Shown here one piece after another: positions 40,224 through 49,373 of a stretch of DNA of 64,000 bases. How positions within the stretch are numbered: the first letter of the stretch is position 1; each line of letters begins with the position of its first letter. Origin of the DNA: Desulfotruncus arcticus DSM 17038 (GTDB taxonomy: Bacteria > Bacillota > Desulfotomaculia > Desulfotomaculales > Desulfallaceae); assembly GCF_900113335.1 (NCBI RefSeq), contig NZ_FOOX01000003.1, positions 124,001-188,000 on the forward strand, written 5' to 3'. Position numbers and translations under genes: made by a program. The notes beneath the pieces are model-generated. The model was not told the origin of the DNA, made no database searches, and worked only from the letters and a program-made list of their open reading frames with translations.

Positions 40224-40840
40224 GCGAAGATTATCAGGTTAAGGTAAAAATTTGCGGTATTACCGGCGTTGATATGGCCCTGGCGGCGGTGGAGGCGGGA
40301 GCCGATGCGTTGGGTTTTGTCTTTGCTCCCAGTCGTCGCAGGGTCCAGCCGGAAACGGCCCGCGCAATTATTGCCCAGCTGCCGCCATTTGTCGCCCGGG
40401 TAGGAGTGTTTGTAAACTCGCCGCCGGGGGAGATTGAGCAGATAGCCCGGCACTGCGGTCTCACAGCTGTTCAGTTGAGTGGTGACGAGCCGCCCGGCTA
40501 TGCTTTAGATCTTGCCCTGCCGATAATCAGGTCACTGCGGGTGGGCAACGGCAAGCCGGTACCCGATTTGAACGGCTTTAAAGACGACGCATTTTTATTT
40601 GATACTTATTGTGATAAAAGCTATGGGGGGACCGGGAAAACCTTCGACTGGTCTCTGTTGGAAAATATAGCATGCCCGAAGCCGGTGATATTGGCCGGTG
40701 GGCTAAACCCCTTCAATGTGCGCGAGGCGGTCCGAACCGTCAGGCCATATGCGGTTGATGTCTCCGGAGGGGTTGAAACGAACGGGCAGAAGGACGCGCA
40801 AAAAATAAAAGAGTTTATCACTCTGGCCAAGGGGGTTTAA
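40220..40840 (+). CDS. trpF: Phosphoribosylanthranilate isomerase
   Basis: 206 aa. The N-terminal KVKICGITGVDMALAAVEAG contains the catalytic Cys, and LAGGLNPFNV and VDVSGGVETNGQKD mark the phosphate-binding end of the barrel. It is separate from trpC, unlike the fused enteric form. It ends three bases before trpB. Confidence 0.96.
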   Translation: MSEDYQVKVKICGITGVDMALAAVEAGADALGFVFAPSRRRVQPETARAIIAQLPPFVARVGVFVNSPPGEIEQIARHCGLTAVQLSGDEPPGYALDLALPIIRSLRVGNGKPVPDLNGFKDDAFLFDTYCDKSYGGTGKTFDWSLLENIACPKPVILAGGLNPFNVREAVRTVRPYAVDVSGGVETNGQKDAQKIKEFITLAKGV

Positions 40841-40843
40841 TAG

Positions 40844-42046
40844 ATGACATTGGCATTACCGGATGAGCGGGGCTATTATGGCCGGTTCGGCGGCAAATTC
40901 GTACCCGAAACACTGATGCCGGCGCTGGAGGAGTTAATAGAAGCTTACGAACAGGTCCGCAATGACAGCGCTTTTCAGGAAGAATATCGTTATTATCTGG
41001 CCAACTATGTGGGCAGGCAGTCCCCACTGTACTTCGCCCGGGGGTTGACTGAATTGCTGGGCGGGGCCAAAATCTACTTGAAACGGGAAGACCTTAATCA
41101 CACCGGGGCACATAAAATCAATAATACCATAGGCCAGGTGCTGCTGGCCCGCCGAATGGGAAAAAAACGCATCATTGCCGAAACCGGGGCGGGACAGCAC
41201 GGTGTGGCCACGGCCACGGTGGCGGCCATGTTTGGCCTGGAGTGCGCCGTATACATGGGTGAAGAAGATATTCAGCGCCAATCCCTTAACGTGTTCCGCA
41301 TGAAACTGCTGGGGGCCGAAGTGGTGCCTGTGGCATCCGGCAGCAAAACACTTAAAGATGCAATGAACGAGGCCATGCGGGATTGGGTTACCAATATAGC
41401 ATCGTCATATTACCTGATTGGATCGGTGGCGGGCCCCCATCCCTATCCAATGATCGTCAGGGATTTTCAGCGGGTGATCGGCGACGAGGCCAGGTGCCAG
41501 GTTCTGGAACAGGCCGGCCGGCTGCCTGACTACGTGGTTGCCTGCGTTGGGGGCGGCAGTAATTCTATGGGTATATTTTACCCCTTCATCGAGGACCGGG
41601 AGGTGCGGTTGGTTGGCGTTGAGGCGGCCGGCCACGGACTGGAAACCGATCTTCACGCCGCCACATTATCAAAAGGCAAACCCGGGGTATTGCACGGTTC
41701 TTTAAGTTACCTGCTTCAGGACGGCGACGGCCAGGTAGTTCCCGTCCACTCCATTTCGGCCGGGCTTGATTACCCGGGTGTTGGTCCGGAGCATAGTTTC
41801 CTTAAAGAATCCGGGCGGGCCGAGTATGTTTCGGCCACCGACCGGGAGGCGCTGGACGCATTTAAAGTTCTTTGTCGTACCGAAGGGATTATTCCCGCTC
41901 TGGAAAGCAGCCACGCCCTGGCCGCAACCATTCGCCTGGCCAGGGAATTGCCAAAGGAAAACGTGATTATTGTTAATTTATCCGGCCGTGGAGATAAAGA
42001 TGTGCACACCGTTGCTACGGAAATGGGGGTGTCCTTGAATGACTAA
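40844..42046 (+). CDS. trpB: Tryptophan synthase beta chain
   Basis: 400 aa. The N-terminus [19 protein letters not shown], the PLP Lys in [13 protein letters not shown] near 88, and the phosphate loop [10 protein letters not shown] near 232 are typical of the standard TrpB1 type. It condenses indole with serine and forms a channelled complex with TrpA, whose gene overlaps its end by 8 bases. Confidence 0.97.
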   Translation: MTLALPDERGYYGRFGGKFVPETLMPALEELIEAYEQVRNDSAFQEEYRYYLANYVGRQSPLYFARGLTELLGGAKIYLKREDLNHTGAHKINNTIGQVLLARRMGKKRIIAETGAGQHGVATATVAAMFGLECAVYMGEEDIQRQSLNVFRMKLLGAEVVPVASGSKTLKDAMNEAMRDWVTNIASSYYLIGSVAGPHPYPMIVRDFQRVIGDEARCQVLEQAGRLPDYVVACVGGGSNSMGIFYPFIEDREVRLVGVEAAGHGLETDLHAATLSKGKPGVLHGSLSYLLQDGDGQVVPVHSISAGLDYPGVGPEHSFLKESGRAEYVSATDREALDAFKVLCRTEGIIPALESSHALAATIRLARELPKENVIIVNLSGRGDKDVHTVATEMGVSLND

Positions 42047-42863
42047 AATGGTCCAAAGCAGGATAACGGCGAGACTTGAGCAAGTGCTTGCTTTAGGGCA
42101 GAAGGGCCTGATTGCTTATATCACCGCCGGTGATCCTGATTTAAAAACCACCGTGGAATTGGCGGTGGCTATGGCGGAAGCGGGGACAGACGTGCTTGAA
42201 CTTGGTGTTCCCTTCTCAGACCCGGTGGCCGATGGGCCTACCATTCAGGCTGCCTCCCAGCGGGCGCTGGCCGGAGGCGCCACTGTGCAAGGTATAATTC
42301 AGGCGGTTGAAGCGATTAGAAGCCGCAGCGACATACCCCTGGTGCTGATGACTTATTATAACCCGGTGCTGCAGTATGGACCGGCTAAATTTGCCGCCGA
42401 CCTGGCCAGGGCGGGAGGAAATGGACTGATCGTGCCTGATCTGCCGCCCGAGGAATCGGATGAGCTGCTGCAGGCACTGGACGAAAACGGCCTGGATTTA
42501 ATTCCGCTGGTGACGCCCAACACGCCGCCCGGGAGATTGCAAATGATTGCTGCCAGAGCCCGCGGATTTATTTACTGCGTTTCGGTGACGGGTGTAACCG
42601 GGGAGCGGCAAAATATTATGACCGATCTTTCCGCCATGACCGGTGCGGTCCGACAGTATAGCCCGCTGCCCGTAGCGGTGGGTTTTGGAATTTCCGGGCC
42701 GGAGCAGGCGGTTAAAGTTGCCCGTCATTGCGACGCAGTGGTGGTGGGCAGTGCCCTGGTTAATATTGTTTCCCGCCGAACGGGTTCAGCCGGCTTGGTT
42801 GACGAGGTCTGTAAAAAAGTGGAGGAACTCAAACAAGCTTTGGCCGGTCCGGAGGTGAACTAA
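42039..42863 (+). CDS. trpA: Tryptophan synthase alpha chain
   Basis: 274 aa. [15 protein letters not shown] near 24, the catalytic Glu in [18 protein letters not shown] near 53, and [10 protein letters not shown] near 182 are present. It splits indole-3-glycerol phosphate to indole and glyceraldehyde 3-phosphate. The second ATG at 42048 is also possible. Confidence 0.96.
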   Translation: MTKMVQSRITARLEQVLALGQKGLIAYITAGDPDLKTTVELAVAMAEAGTDVLELGVPFSDPVADGPTIQAASQRALAGGATVQGIIQAVEAIRSRSDIPLVLMTYYNPVLQYGPAKFAADLARAGGNGLIVPDLPPEESDELLQALDENGLDLIPLVTPNTPPGRLQMIAARARGFIYCVSVTGVTGERQNIMTDLSAMTGAVRQYSPLPVAVGFGISGPEQAVKVARHCDAVVVGSALVNIVSRRTGSAGLVDEVCKKVEELKQALAGPEVN

Positions 42864-42864
42864 A

Positions 42865-43689
42865 ATGCTGCCCAATTATAAACTTGTCAGCCGGGAAAGC
42901 AAAGTGGAAAACACCGTTATCAGGGTGGGTGATTGTACCATCGGTGGGGGCGCGCCTGTTGTTATCGCGGGGCCCTGCGCTGTTGAAGAAGAGGAAATGA
43001 TGGTCAAGCTGGCCTGCAAATTAAAAAGACTTGGCGTACACATATTGCGGGGTGGCGCTTACAAGCCGCGCACGTCCCCCTATTCCTTTCAGGGCCTGGG
43101 TGTGGCTGGACTGCGTATTCTGGCAGACGCCGGGCGGGCGGCCGGTATGCCGGTGATTACTGAATTAACGGACGCAGCGCATATCTCCGATGTCTGCCGT
43201 TATACCGACATTATTCAAATTGGCAGCAGAAACATGCAAAACTTCGGGCTGCTGCAAGAAGTGGGCCGGCTAAAATTTCCGGTGATGCTTAAGCGCGGGC
43301 TCTCCGCGACGCTGGAAGAATGGCTGCTGGCCGCCGAGTATATTATGGCCGAGGGCAACCGGGAAGTTATCCTTTGCGAGCGGGGCATACGCAGCTTTGA
43401 GACCTATACCCGCAATACCTTTGATATTAACGCTATACCCGCGGTAAAACTATTATCTCACCTGCCCCTGATAGCTGATCCCAGTCACGGTACGGGCCGG
43501 AGGGAGCTTGTGCTGCCGGTGGCCCGGGCAGCCATGGCCGCAGGCGCCGACGGGGTGATGCTGGAAGTTCACCCAAACCCGGATCAGGCCCTTTCAGACG
43601 GTCAGCAGTCGCTAAAACCGGAGGAATTAGTCTCATTTATGGGCGAATTAACAAATAACACTCGTTTGCACACTAAAGCCAGCGCATAA
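42865..43689 (+). CDS. aroF: 3-deoxy-7-phosphoheptulonate synthase (AroF-type, beta class)
   Basis: 274 aa. The core motifs VIAGPCAVEEEEMM near 32, LRGGAYKPRTSPYSFQGLG near 61, and ADPSHGTGRR near 205 identify a type I-beta DAHP synthase. The usual N-terminal ferredoxin-like regulatory domain is reduced to about 30 residues, and there is no chorismate mutase part. It makes the first intermediate of the shikimate pathway; its place at the end of the trp genes links aromatic carbon entry to tryptophan control. Confidence 0.93.
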   Translation: MLPNYKLVSRESKVENTVIRVGDCTIGGGAPVVIAGPCAVEEEEMMVKLACKLKRLGVHILRGGAYKPRTSPYSFQGLGVAGLRILADAGRAAGMPVITELTDAAHISDVCRYTDIIQIGSRNMQNFGLLQEVGRLKFPVMLKRGLSATLEEWLLAAEYIMAEGNREVILCERGIRSFETYTRNTFDINAIPAVKLLSHLPLIADPSHGTGRRELVLPVARAAMAAGADGVMLEVHPNPDQALSDGQQSLKPEELVSFMGELTNNTRLHTKASA

Positions 43690-43697
43690 AGTTTAAT

Positions 43698-43817
43698 TTA
43701 GAATTCAGGAGTCAGTAGTCAGAATTCAGTAGGATTTCCTAGCATCTCGGTGTCTTTTTAAAGCATTCGACTGCTTTATAATTATTCTGAGTCCTGGCTC
43801 CTGACTCCTGAATACTT
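43698..43817 (+). repeat. MITE-like inverted-repeat element, copy A
   Basis: About 120 bp, bounded by ATTCAGGAGTCAG and, inverted, CTGACTCCTGAAT (13-bp terminal inverted repeat). It has an internal AAAGCATTCGACTGCTTT hairpin and no ORF. Copy B at 44041 is about 95% identical by eye. The TPP riboswitch lies exactly between the two copies. Confidence 0.8.
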
Positions 43818-43903
43818 TTAATAAATAGTATTATACCGTTGACTGAAAGCTATAAAGCTATATAATTATCATAAAATCATAAAAATGAAAAATAATAAAA
43901 TAA

Positions 43904-43996
43904 TACTTGGGGAGCTCATGTGATGGGCTGAGAAAGGGCAAAGGGAGCACCTGACCCAATGAACCTGATCGGGGTAATGCCCGCGTAGGAAAGGAT
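43904..43996 (+). promoter_or_regulatory. TPP (THI-box) riboswitch
   Basis: ACTTGGGGAGC, GGGCTGAGAAAGGG, ACCCAATGAACCTGATCGGG, TAATGCCCGCGTAGGAAAGG: the conserved thiamine pyrophosphate aptamer in order. With the terminator at 44011 it should shut off the thiamine genes downstream when TPP is abundant. Confidence 0.96.
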
Positions 43997-44010
43997 TGAT
44001 GCTTAAAAGG

Positions 44011-44038
44011 CGCACCTGGCCTATGGGGTGCGTTTTTT
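44011..44038 (+). terminator. Terminator of the TPP riboswitch
   Basis: CGCACC/GGTGCG stem with a 10-base loop, then six T, 15 bases after the aptamer and directly before MITE copy B. Confidence 0.88.
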
Positions 44039-44040
44039 AT

Positions 44041-44160
44041 TTAGAATTCAGGAGTCAGTAGTTAGAATTCAGTAGGATTTCCTAGCATCTCGGTGTCTTT
44101 TTAAAGCATTCGACTGCTTCATAATTATTCTGACTCCTGACTCCTGACTTCTGAATACTT
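44041..44160 (+). repeat. MITE-like inverted-repeat element, copy B
   Basis: Same orientation and ends as copy A with a handful of substitutions. It lies between the riboswitch terminator and the pyrophosphokinase gene, so riboswitch-controlled transcripts must run through it. Its large hairpin could itself influence read-through. Confidence 0.8.
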
Positions 44161-44177
44161 ACTTTGGGAGGTATTTA

Positions 44178-44843
44178 ATGCGCTGTGTTGTTGTAACCGG
44201 CGGCAGCGCCGGCGAGGCAAGCTGGCTGGCTGAAATGATTAAACCGGAGGACAGAGTCATTTGTGTTGATGGTGGCGCCCGCTATATCGACAGTTTAGGC
44301 ATTGTGCCTGATATGATCATCGGTGACATGGATTCCATTGACCGCGGATTACTGGATAAGTTTAAAAAACTTGGTTCAGTTATTAAGGAACATCCGGCAG
44401 AAAAAGACGACACCGATACCGCCCTGGCCGTGGCCGAGGCGCTGGCCGGCAAGCCCGGGGAGATAATAATCCTGGGTGCCTTGGGGACAAGGTTTGATCA
44501 TTCACTGGCCAACATCCACCTGCTGGCGGTTGCCAGGGAGCAGGGTGTGCGGGCGAGGATTGTCAACGAGTTTAACGATATTAGTTTGGTGTCTCCCGGT
44601 GAACGCACCGTAGTGGAAGGTGCGGCGGGAGAATTGTTTTCCCTGCTGCCATTGACAGCGAAAGTTACGGGAATTAACGTGACAGGGGCTAAATGGCCTT
44701 TGCGTGATGCCGAATTTGTTATCGGCAACCCCTATGGAATCAGCAACCGGTTGGCTGCAGACAGGGCGGAGATAACTATTGATTCCGGCCTGCTGTTGTT
44801 GATAAAAATTAATCAGCGAGGTGAATTGCATGGCAGTAATTAA
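44178..44843 (+). CDS. thiN: Thiamine pyrophosphokinase
   Basis: 221 aa, with GGGAGG eight bases before the ATG. The catalytic region shows CVDGGARYIDSLGIVPDMIIGDMDS near 34-58, KDDTDTALAVAEAL near 76, and LGALGTRFDHSLANIHLL near 99, all conserved in TPK. It converts thiamine to TPP using ATP, the ligand sensed by the upstream riboswitch. It leads a five-gene run of thiamine acquisition genes. Confidence 0.94.
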   Translation: MRCVVVTGGSAGEASWLAEMIKPEDRVICVDGGARYIDSLGIVPDMIIGDMDSIDRGLLDKFKKLGSVIKEHPAEKDDTDTALAVAEALAGKPGEIIILGALGTRFDHSLANIHLLAVAREQGVRARIVNEFNDISLVSPGERTVVEGAAGELFSLLPLTAKVTGINVTGAKWPLRDAEFVIGNPYGISNRLAADRAEITIDSGLLLLIKINQRGELHGSN

Positions 44844-45129
44844 TGTAAGCTTTCAAGTTTTGCCGCAGGTGCCGGACGGAAACAGCTATGCGGTTGTTGA
44901 CAGGGCCATTGAAGTGGTTCAGCACTCCGGTGTCAAATATGAGGTCGGGCCGATGGAAACCACCATGGAGGGCGAGCTTGACGAACTGTTGGATATTGTT
45001 AAAAACGCCCAGCAGGCGTGTATTGATGCCGGCGCAAAACGGGTTATGACAATTGTAAAAATTGATTATGCGCCGCAAGGGGTTACCATGGAAGAAAAGG
45101 TTGGTAAATATAGAAATGCCCCGCGGTAA
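44830..45129 (+). CDS. Thiamine-binding protein (MTH1187/YkoF family)
   Basis: 99 aa from the ATG at 44830 with GAGGTGA five bases upstream; it overlaps the previous gene by 14. A ferredoxin-like fold protein of the PF01910 type (VSFQVLPQVPDG; QHSGVKYEVGPMETTMEG). These proteins bind thiamine or its hydroxymethylpyrimidine moiety in the cytoplasm. Its position within a TPP-regulated transporter operon supports that. Confidence 0.88.
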   Translation: MAVINVSFQVLPQVPDGNSYAVVDRAIEVVQHSGVKYEVGPMETTMEGELDELLDIVKNAQQACIDAGAKRVMTIVKIDYAPQGVTMEEKVGKYRNAPR

Positions 45130-45886
45130 CAAATTTACAGCTCCGCTGGTTTGTATTGTTGCCCTGATTGCAATTTGGCAGGGTGCAGTAACTTTTTCAG
45201 GAATCGAGGCCTGGCTGCTTCCTGCGCCGTGGCAGGTTGCTGCAGCCCTTAAAGACATGCTGCCGCTGCTGCTTTATCACTCCAAGAGTACCTTAATGGC
45301 AGCTGCGTCCGGGCTGCTGGCAGCCGTTTTTCTCGCCTCGGCGGTGGCTGTGCTCATGGATTCTTCCCCCTGGTTCAAACGGGGGATCTATCCTTTGCTG
45401 GTGCTGTCCCAAACAGTGCCGATTATCTCAATTGCTCCGCTGCTGTTAATCTGGTTCGGGCTGGGACTGCTGCCCAAGGTGATCGTAGTGGCGTTGGTTT
45501 GTTTTTTCCCGATAGCGGTTAGTATGGTGGAGGGCATGGAAGCGGCCGAGCCCGGTATGGTTGATTTATTGCGGGTTATGGGTGCAAGTAACTGGAAAAT
45601 AATTAAAACGGTTCGGTTCCCGGCCGCCCTGCCTTCTTTTTTTTCCGGCTTAAAGATCGCAGGCACTTATGCTGTTATGGGCGCGGTGATCGGTGAGTGG
45701 CTGGGGGCCGGCAGTGGCCTGGGGGTATTTATGACCAGGGCCTCCCATTCTTATCAATTAGACCGGGTGTTTGCGGCTATCATTGTGATCTCTTCAGTTA
45801 GTTTGCTGCTGTTTGTACTAATTATTCTTTTGGCCAGGCTGGCCATGCCGTGGTATTTTAAGGAGAGGAGCAGGAATAATGGTTAA
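45116..45886 (+). CDS. ABC transporter permease (ThiX-like)
   Basis: 256 aa from the ATG at 45116, overlapping the preceding gene by 14. About six membrane segments and the permease motif [21 protein letters not shown] (EAA loop) near 140-160. It belongs to the SsuC/TauC/ThiX group. With a THI5-like binding protein and ATPase beside it, it probably imports a thiamine pyrimidine precursor such as N-formyl-aminopyrimidine or HMP. Confidence 0.88.
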   Translation: MPRGNKFTAPLVCIVALIAIWQGAVTFSGIEAWLLPAPWQVAAALKDMLPLLLYHSKSTLMAAASGLLAAVFLASAVAVLMDSSPWFKRGIYPLLVLSQTVPIISIAPLLLIWFGLGLLPKVIVVALVCFFPIAVSMVEGMEAAEPGMVDLLRVMGASNWKIIKTVRFPAALPSFFSGLKIAGTYAVMGAVIGEWLGAGSGLGVFMTRASHSYQLDRVFAAIIVISSVSLLLFVLIILLARLAMPWYFKERSRNNG

Positions 45887-46898
45887 AAAATATGCGATGG
45901 TGTTGTTGCTGGCATTAGCCCTGTTGGCTAACGCAGGTTGTGCTGCCGGGAATAAAGAAGGGGCTGCCGTCAAAGAAGATGCTGCCGCAAAAGCGGAGCC
46001 CCGGGATGTAACGGTAATGCTTGACTGGGTACCCAACACCAATCATACCGGACTTTATGTGGCCCTGGATAAAGGCTGGTACAAAGAAGAAGGCCTTAAT
46101 ACCAGGATAGTGGAGCCAACCGAAGGCGGGACCACTCAGTTGGTTGCCACCGGCAAGGCGCAATTTGGAGTAAGCTACCAGGAGGACGTAACCCTGGCCA
46201 GGTCCAGTGACGTGCCGGTAGTATCAATTGCCACGGTTATACAGCATAATACTTCCGGTTTTGCTTCTAAAAAAGAAACCGGCATCACCAGGGCAAAAGA
46301 AATGGAAGGGAAACGCTATGGAGGTTGGGGCTCCCCCACTGAGGAAGCAATGATAAAAGCTGTGGTGGAAGGCGATGGCGGTGATTTTTCCAAAGTGGAA
46401 ATTTTCAACATCGGTACCGCGGATTTCTTTACCGCCATTGAGCGTGATGTTGATTTTGCCTGGATCTATTACGGCTGGACCGGCATTGAAGCCGAACAAA
46501 GGGGTATTGACCTTAATTTCCTGGAACTGCGCAAGCTTGACCCGGCGCTGGATTACTACACTCCGGTGCTGATTACCGGAGAAAAACTGGTTGCGGAAAA
46601 CCCGGAGCTGGTTAAAAAATTTATGCGGGCTACAGCTAAAGGCTATGAGTATGCTGCGCAGCACCCGGATGAGGCAGCGCAAATACTGCTCAAATATGCG
46701 CCGGAATCAGATGCAAAACTGGTGCTGGCCAGCCAGGAATACCTCAGCCCCCGCTATCAAGATGATGCAGCTCGCTGGGGTGAACAAAAGGGTGAAGTAT
46801 GGGAGCGTTACGCCAGGTGGATGTATGAGCGCAAACTGCTGCCCCAAATGATAGATACAGAAAAGGCGTATACCAACGAGTTTTTACCGGAGAAATAA
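45879..46898 (+). CDS. NMT1/THI5-like substrate-binding lipoprotein (ThiY-like)
   Basis: 339 aa, overlapping the permease by 8. Signal peptide with lipobox ANAGC (Cys22). The periplasmic-binding fold begins [20 protein letters not shown], the NMT1/THI5 signature, and continues with [15 protein letters not shown] near 148. Proteins of this kind bind hydroxymethylpyrimidine-type thiamine precursors. It is located outside the membrane, tethered by lipid through Lgt. Confidence 0.92.
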   Translation: MVKKYAMVLLLALALLANAGCAAGNKEGAAVKEDAAAKAEPRDVTVMLDWVPNTNHTGLYVALDKGWYKEEGLNTRIVEPTEGGTTQLVATGKAQFGVSYQEDVTLARSSDVPVVSIATVIQHNTSGFASKKETGITRAKEMEGKRYGGWGSPTEEAMIKAVVEGDGGDFSKVEIFNIGTADFFTAIERDVDFAWIYYGWTGIEAEQRGIDLNFLELRKLDPALDYYTPVLITGEKLVAENPELVKKFMRATAKGYEYAAQHPDEAAQILLKYAPESDAKLVLASQEYLSPRYQDDAARWGEQKGEVWERYARWMYERKLLPQMIDTEKAYTNEFLPEK

Positions 46899-46939
46899 AG
46901 AAAGGGACGTTTAAGCCTGACCCCGAAGGAGGGGAAGAG

Positions 46940-47689
46940 TTGGTAATTTTATTGGAGGATGTGGGGAAGTCGTATGAACTGGACGGTAAGCGGCTGGTTG
47001 TATTGGACGGGGTGTCGGCACAGATAGGGCAAGGGGAGTTTGTTAGTTTGATCGGGCCCAGCGGCTGCGGCAAAAGCACCTTGTTCAATATTATCTGCGG
47101 CCTGGCCGAGCCGGACCGGGGTAAAGTGCTGTTTAACGGCCGGGAAGGGGTTGGTGCGGGGGAGGTTGTCTCCTACATGCCGCAGAAAGACCTGCTGCTG
47201 CCGTGGCGATCACTGCTTGACAATGTAATTTTGGCCCGGGAGGTGGATGGGGTAAGCAGGAAGGAGGCGAGGCGGGAAGCGCGGGAATTGATGTCGTTGT
47301 TCGGCCTGGCCGGCTTTGAAAACAGTTACCCGTCTGAACTCTCCGGTGGAATGCGGCAGCGGGCGGCACTGATGCGGACAGTTCTGGCACGACGCCCGGT
47401 CTTATTGCTGGACGAGCCCTTCGGTGCTTTGGACGCCATAACCAGGACCAGGATGCAGCTCTGGCTGCTGGAAATCTGGGCCAATTTCAGACAGGCGATT
47501 TTTTTTGTTACGCATGACATTGATGAGGCGCTTTTGCTATCCGGCCGGGTTTACGTGCTTACTCCCCGTCCGGCCAGGGTTGCACTGCATTTAAAAGTGG
47601 ACCTGCCCGGACCCCGGAGTGCGGAAATCATTACAACGCCCCGGTTTTTAGAGCTGAAGAAGACTATCATGGAGGCGTTATTGAAATAA
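46940..47689 (+). CDS. ABC transporter ATPase (ThiZ-like)
   Basis: 249 aa from a TTG with GAAGGAGGGG upstream. Walker [10 protein letters not shown] near 40, [14 protein letters not shown] near 135, and [11 protein letters not shown] near 158. It resembles SsuB/TauB/ThiZ ATPases and completes the importer. It converges on the DUF188 gene and their ends overlap by 12 bases. Confidence 0.92.
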   Translation: MVILLEDVGKSYELDGKRLVVLDGVSAQIGQGEFVSLIGPSGCGKSTLFNIICGLAEPDRGKVLFNGREGVGAGEVVSYMPQKDLLLPWRSLLDNVILAREVDGVSRKEARREARELMSLFGLAGFENSYPSELSGGMRQRAALMRTVLARRPVLLLDEPFGALDAITRTRMQLWLLEIWANFRQAIFFVTHDIDEALLLSGRVYVLTPRPARVALHLKVDLPGPRSAEIITTPRFLELKKTIMEALLK

Positions 47690-48127
47690 TTCTTTTTGTT
47701 CCCGGATTACTTTGTGCAATGCGGCGGCGAAACGTTCATCGTCGTTCGTTTTGCGTTTACGGGGCCCTTTGGTTCGTCCCCCGCCCCTGCGTAAACGGGC
47801 TTTAATCTCTCTTTCCTCCAGTAAAAATTCAATAGTATCCGGACGATAAATTCTGCCGGCAGGGGAAACAGCCGCCGCGTTTTTACCCAGTACCAGTGCG
47901 GCCAGTCCCCAGTCCTGGGTAATCACTATATCTCCGGCCTGAGTCATGTTAATTACCGCCAGGTCTGTTTCCTGGGGTCCGTTTCCCACAGTGGTATGGT
48001 GGTGGGAGATGATGTTGTGGTTAAAACTGGCCACAGTATGCAGCAAAATGCCGTATTTACGCGCTGCCTGTGCGCATATCTGAAGAACCTGCTTGGGACA
48101 TGCGTCCGCGTCAATAATAATTTTCAT
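47678..48127 (-). CDS. YaiI/YqxD family protein (DUF188)
   Basis: 149 aa. [15 protein letters not shown] at the N-terminus, [12 protein letters not shown] near 55 and [22 protein letters not shown] near 95 are typical. The fold is PIN-like with conserved Asp residues, so a nuclease role is possible; no function is proven. It overlaps degV by 4 bases. Confidence 0.9.
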   Translation of the reverse strand: MKIIIDADACPKQVLQICAQAARKYGILLHTVASFNHNIISHHHTTVGNGPQETDLAVINMTQAGDIVITQDWGLAALVLGKNAAAVSPAGRIYRPDTIEFLLEEREIKARLRRGGGRTKGPRKRKTNDDERFAAALHKVIREQKELFQ

Positions 48128-48981
48128 TGTACCTCGTAAAAAGCCACGCCAATCAATCCCGGACCGGTATGCACAACCATTACCGGGCTTAACTGCGCGA
48201 ACATAAACTCCTTGATTTGAAACTCTGGCATAACCTTTATTCTTTCCAATAGGTTTTTTGCTTCCTCTTCGGCGTCCCCGTGGGCGACTGCAATGTTAAT
48301 TGTTTTTCCAGAAGCTTTTTCTTTAAGAATCTCCAGCAATTTGTTAATAGATTTTTTTCTGCCCCTGACTTTGCCCCAGCTGAAATACTTGCCTTCCTCA
48401 TTGATGGAGATTATCGGTTTGATATCGAGAATCTGACCAACTGTTCCTTCAACATAACCGATTCTACCGCCCTTTTTCAAGTATTCCAGGGTTTTAACCA
48501 CAAAAAAAACACTTACCTTTTTTTGCACTTCGTTAACCCGGGCTATAATGCTATCGAAATTAAGTCCGCTTTGAATACATTTTCCGGCTTCCTGCACCAG
48601 AAATCCCAGGGCCAGGGAAAGAGCGCGGGAATCTATCACTTCCACTTTTAGTTTATTAAACTGTTGTGCTACGGTTTTTATCGTTTCGTAAGTGCCGCTA
48701 AGGCCGCTGGAGATATGTATTGAGATAGCATGGGTAAAATTTTCAGCGCTAAGTTTCTCCAATAGTGTCCGGGTCTCTTCCGGCGTGGGCATTGAGGTGG
48801 TGGGGACTTCAGCAGGCATTTTGCTGTACACCTCGTGAGGCTGAATGTCAACCCGGTCATTAAAAATTTTGTCCCGGTAAATAATCTTCAGGGGCAAAAC
48901 CCAGGCGTTGAGCTTGTTCAGTATTTCACCTGGTAGGTCGCAGGTGCTGTCAGTTATCAGTGCAATTTTTTCCGAGGGCAT
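48124..48981 (-). CDS. DegV family fatty-acid-binding protein
   Basis: 285 aa from the ATG at 48981 (GGAGGT five bases upstream). [16 protein letters not shown] at the N-terminus, TTSMPTPEE near 64, and the Ser-rich [14 protein letters not shown] near 90 are the DegV lipid-binding motifs. In Firmicutes such proteins (FakB type) hand fatty acids to a kinase, FakA; no fakA is present in the window. Confidence 0.92.
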   Translation of the reverse strand: MPSEKIALITDSTCDLPGEILNKLNAWVLPLKIIYRDKIFNDRVDIQPHEVYSKMPAEVPTTSMPTPEETRTLLEKLSAENFTHAISIHISSGLSGTYETIKTVAQQFNKLKVEVIDSRALSLALGFLVQEAGKCIQSGLNFDSIIARVNEVQKKVSVFFVVKTLEYLKKGGRIGYVEGTVGQILDIKPIISINEEGKYFSWGKVRGRKKSINKLLEILKEKASGKTINIAVAHGDAEEEAKNLLERIKVMPEFQIKEFMFAQLSPVMVVHTGPGLIGVAFYEVQ

Positions 48982-48999
48982 GTCTACCTCCAATGTTAA

Positions 49000-49123
49000 T
49001 AAAGAAAACTTGGTTCAGGTGGGGTTTTGACCCCACCTGAACCTTAGTCGCACTTATTTCGAGTTTATCGCCGCTAAGACTCCCGCCTGTAGAGGCGGGA
49101 GTCTTAGCGGCGGTTAACGAGAT
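49000..49123 (+). repeat. Two-hairpin intergenic repeat, copy R3
   Basis: Almost identical to R1 and R4 with both hairpins intact: GGTTCAGGTGGGGT/ACCCCACCTGAACC-like A, and CCGCTAAGACTCCCGCCT with its complement as B. It lies just upstream of degV, reading away from it. Confidence 0.85.
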
Positions 49124-49322
49124 CAATAATCTAAACTATTCGACAAAATCATAATAGTACCTTTTTTTATAATTAGACATCCATTCGTAGTGCCACCGGC
49201 AGATAGTGAAATATTATGCCTGTGAGAGGGGGGGCGGCACCGGCCGAAATAAAAAGCGGTATAGGGGTGGATGACCCTGTCCTCCCGCCCCTTGCGCTTG
49301 AGGTAGCTTGGGGGGAATAACG

Positions 49323-49357
49323 AAAGGGGGCACACCTTTTCGAGGAATGTCCCCTTT
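49323..49357 (-). repeat. REP-like GGGGACATTCCT element
   Basis: AAAGGGG and CCCCTTT arms enclose a sequence which on the minus strand reads GGGGACATTCCTCGAAAAGG followed by TGTG. A related unit is at 56043. It sits 17 bases after the pckA stop and may serve as its terminator. The ~200 bases from 49124 to 49322 hold no gene that I can support. Confidence 0.5.
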
Positions 49358-49373
49358 GATTAGCCGCGATAAT

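Noticed and set aside
33288..43700. Long antisense frames over acetate-CoA ligase and trp genes (for example 34779-35333 and 39126-39551)
   Set aside because: They shadow well-recognised GC-rich genes, lack ribosome-binding sites and show no protein-like motifs.
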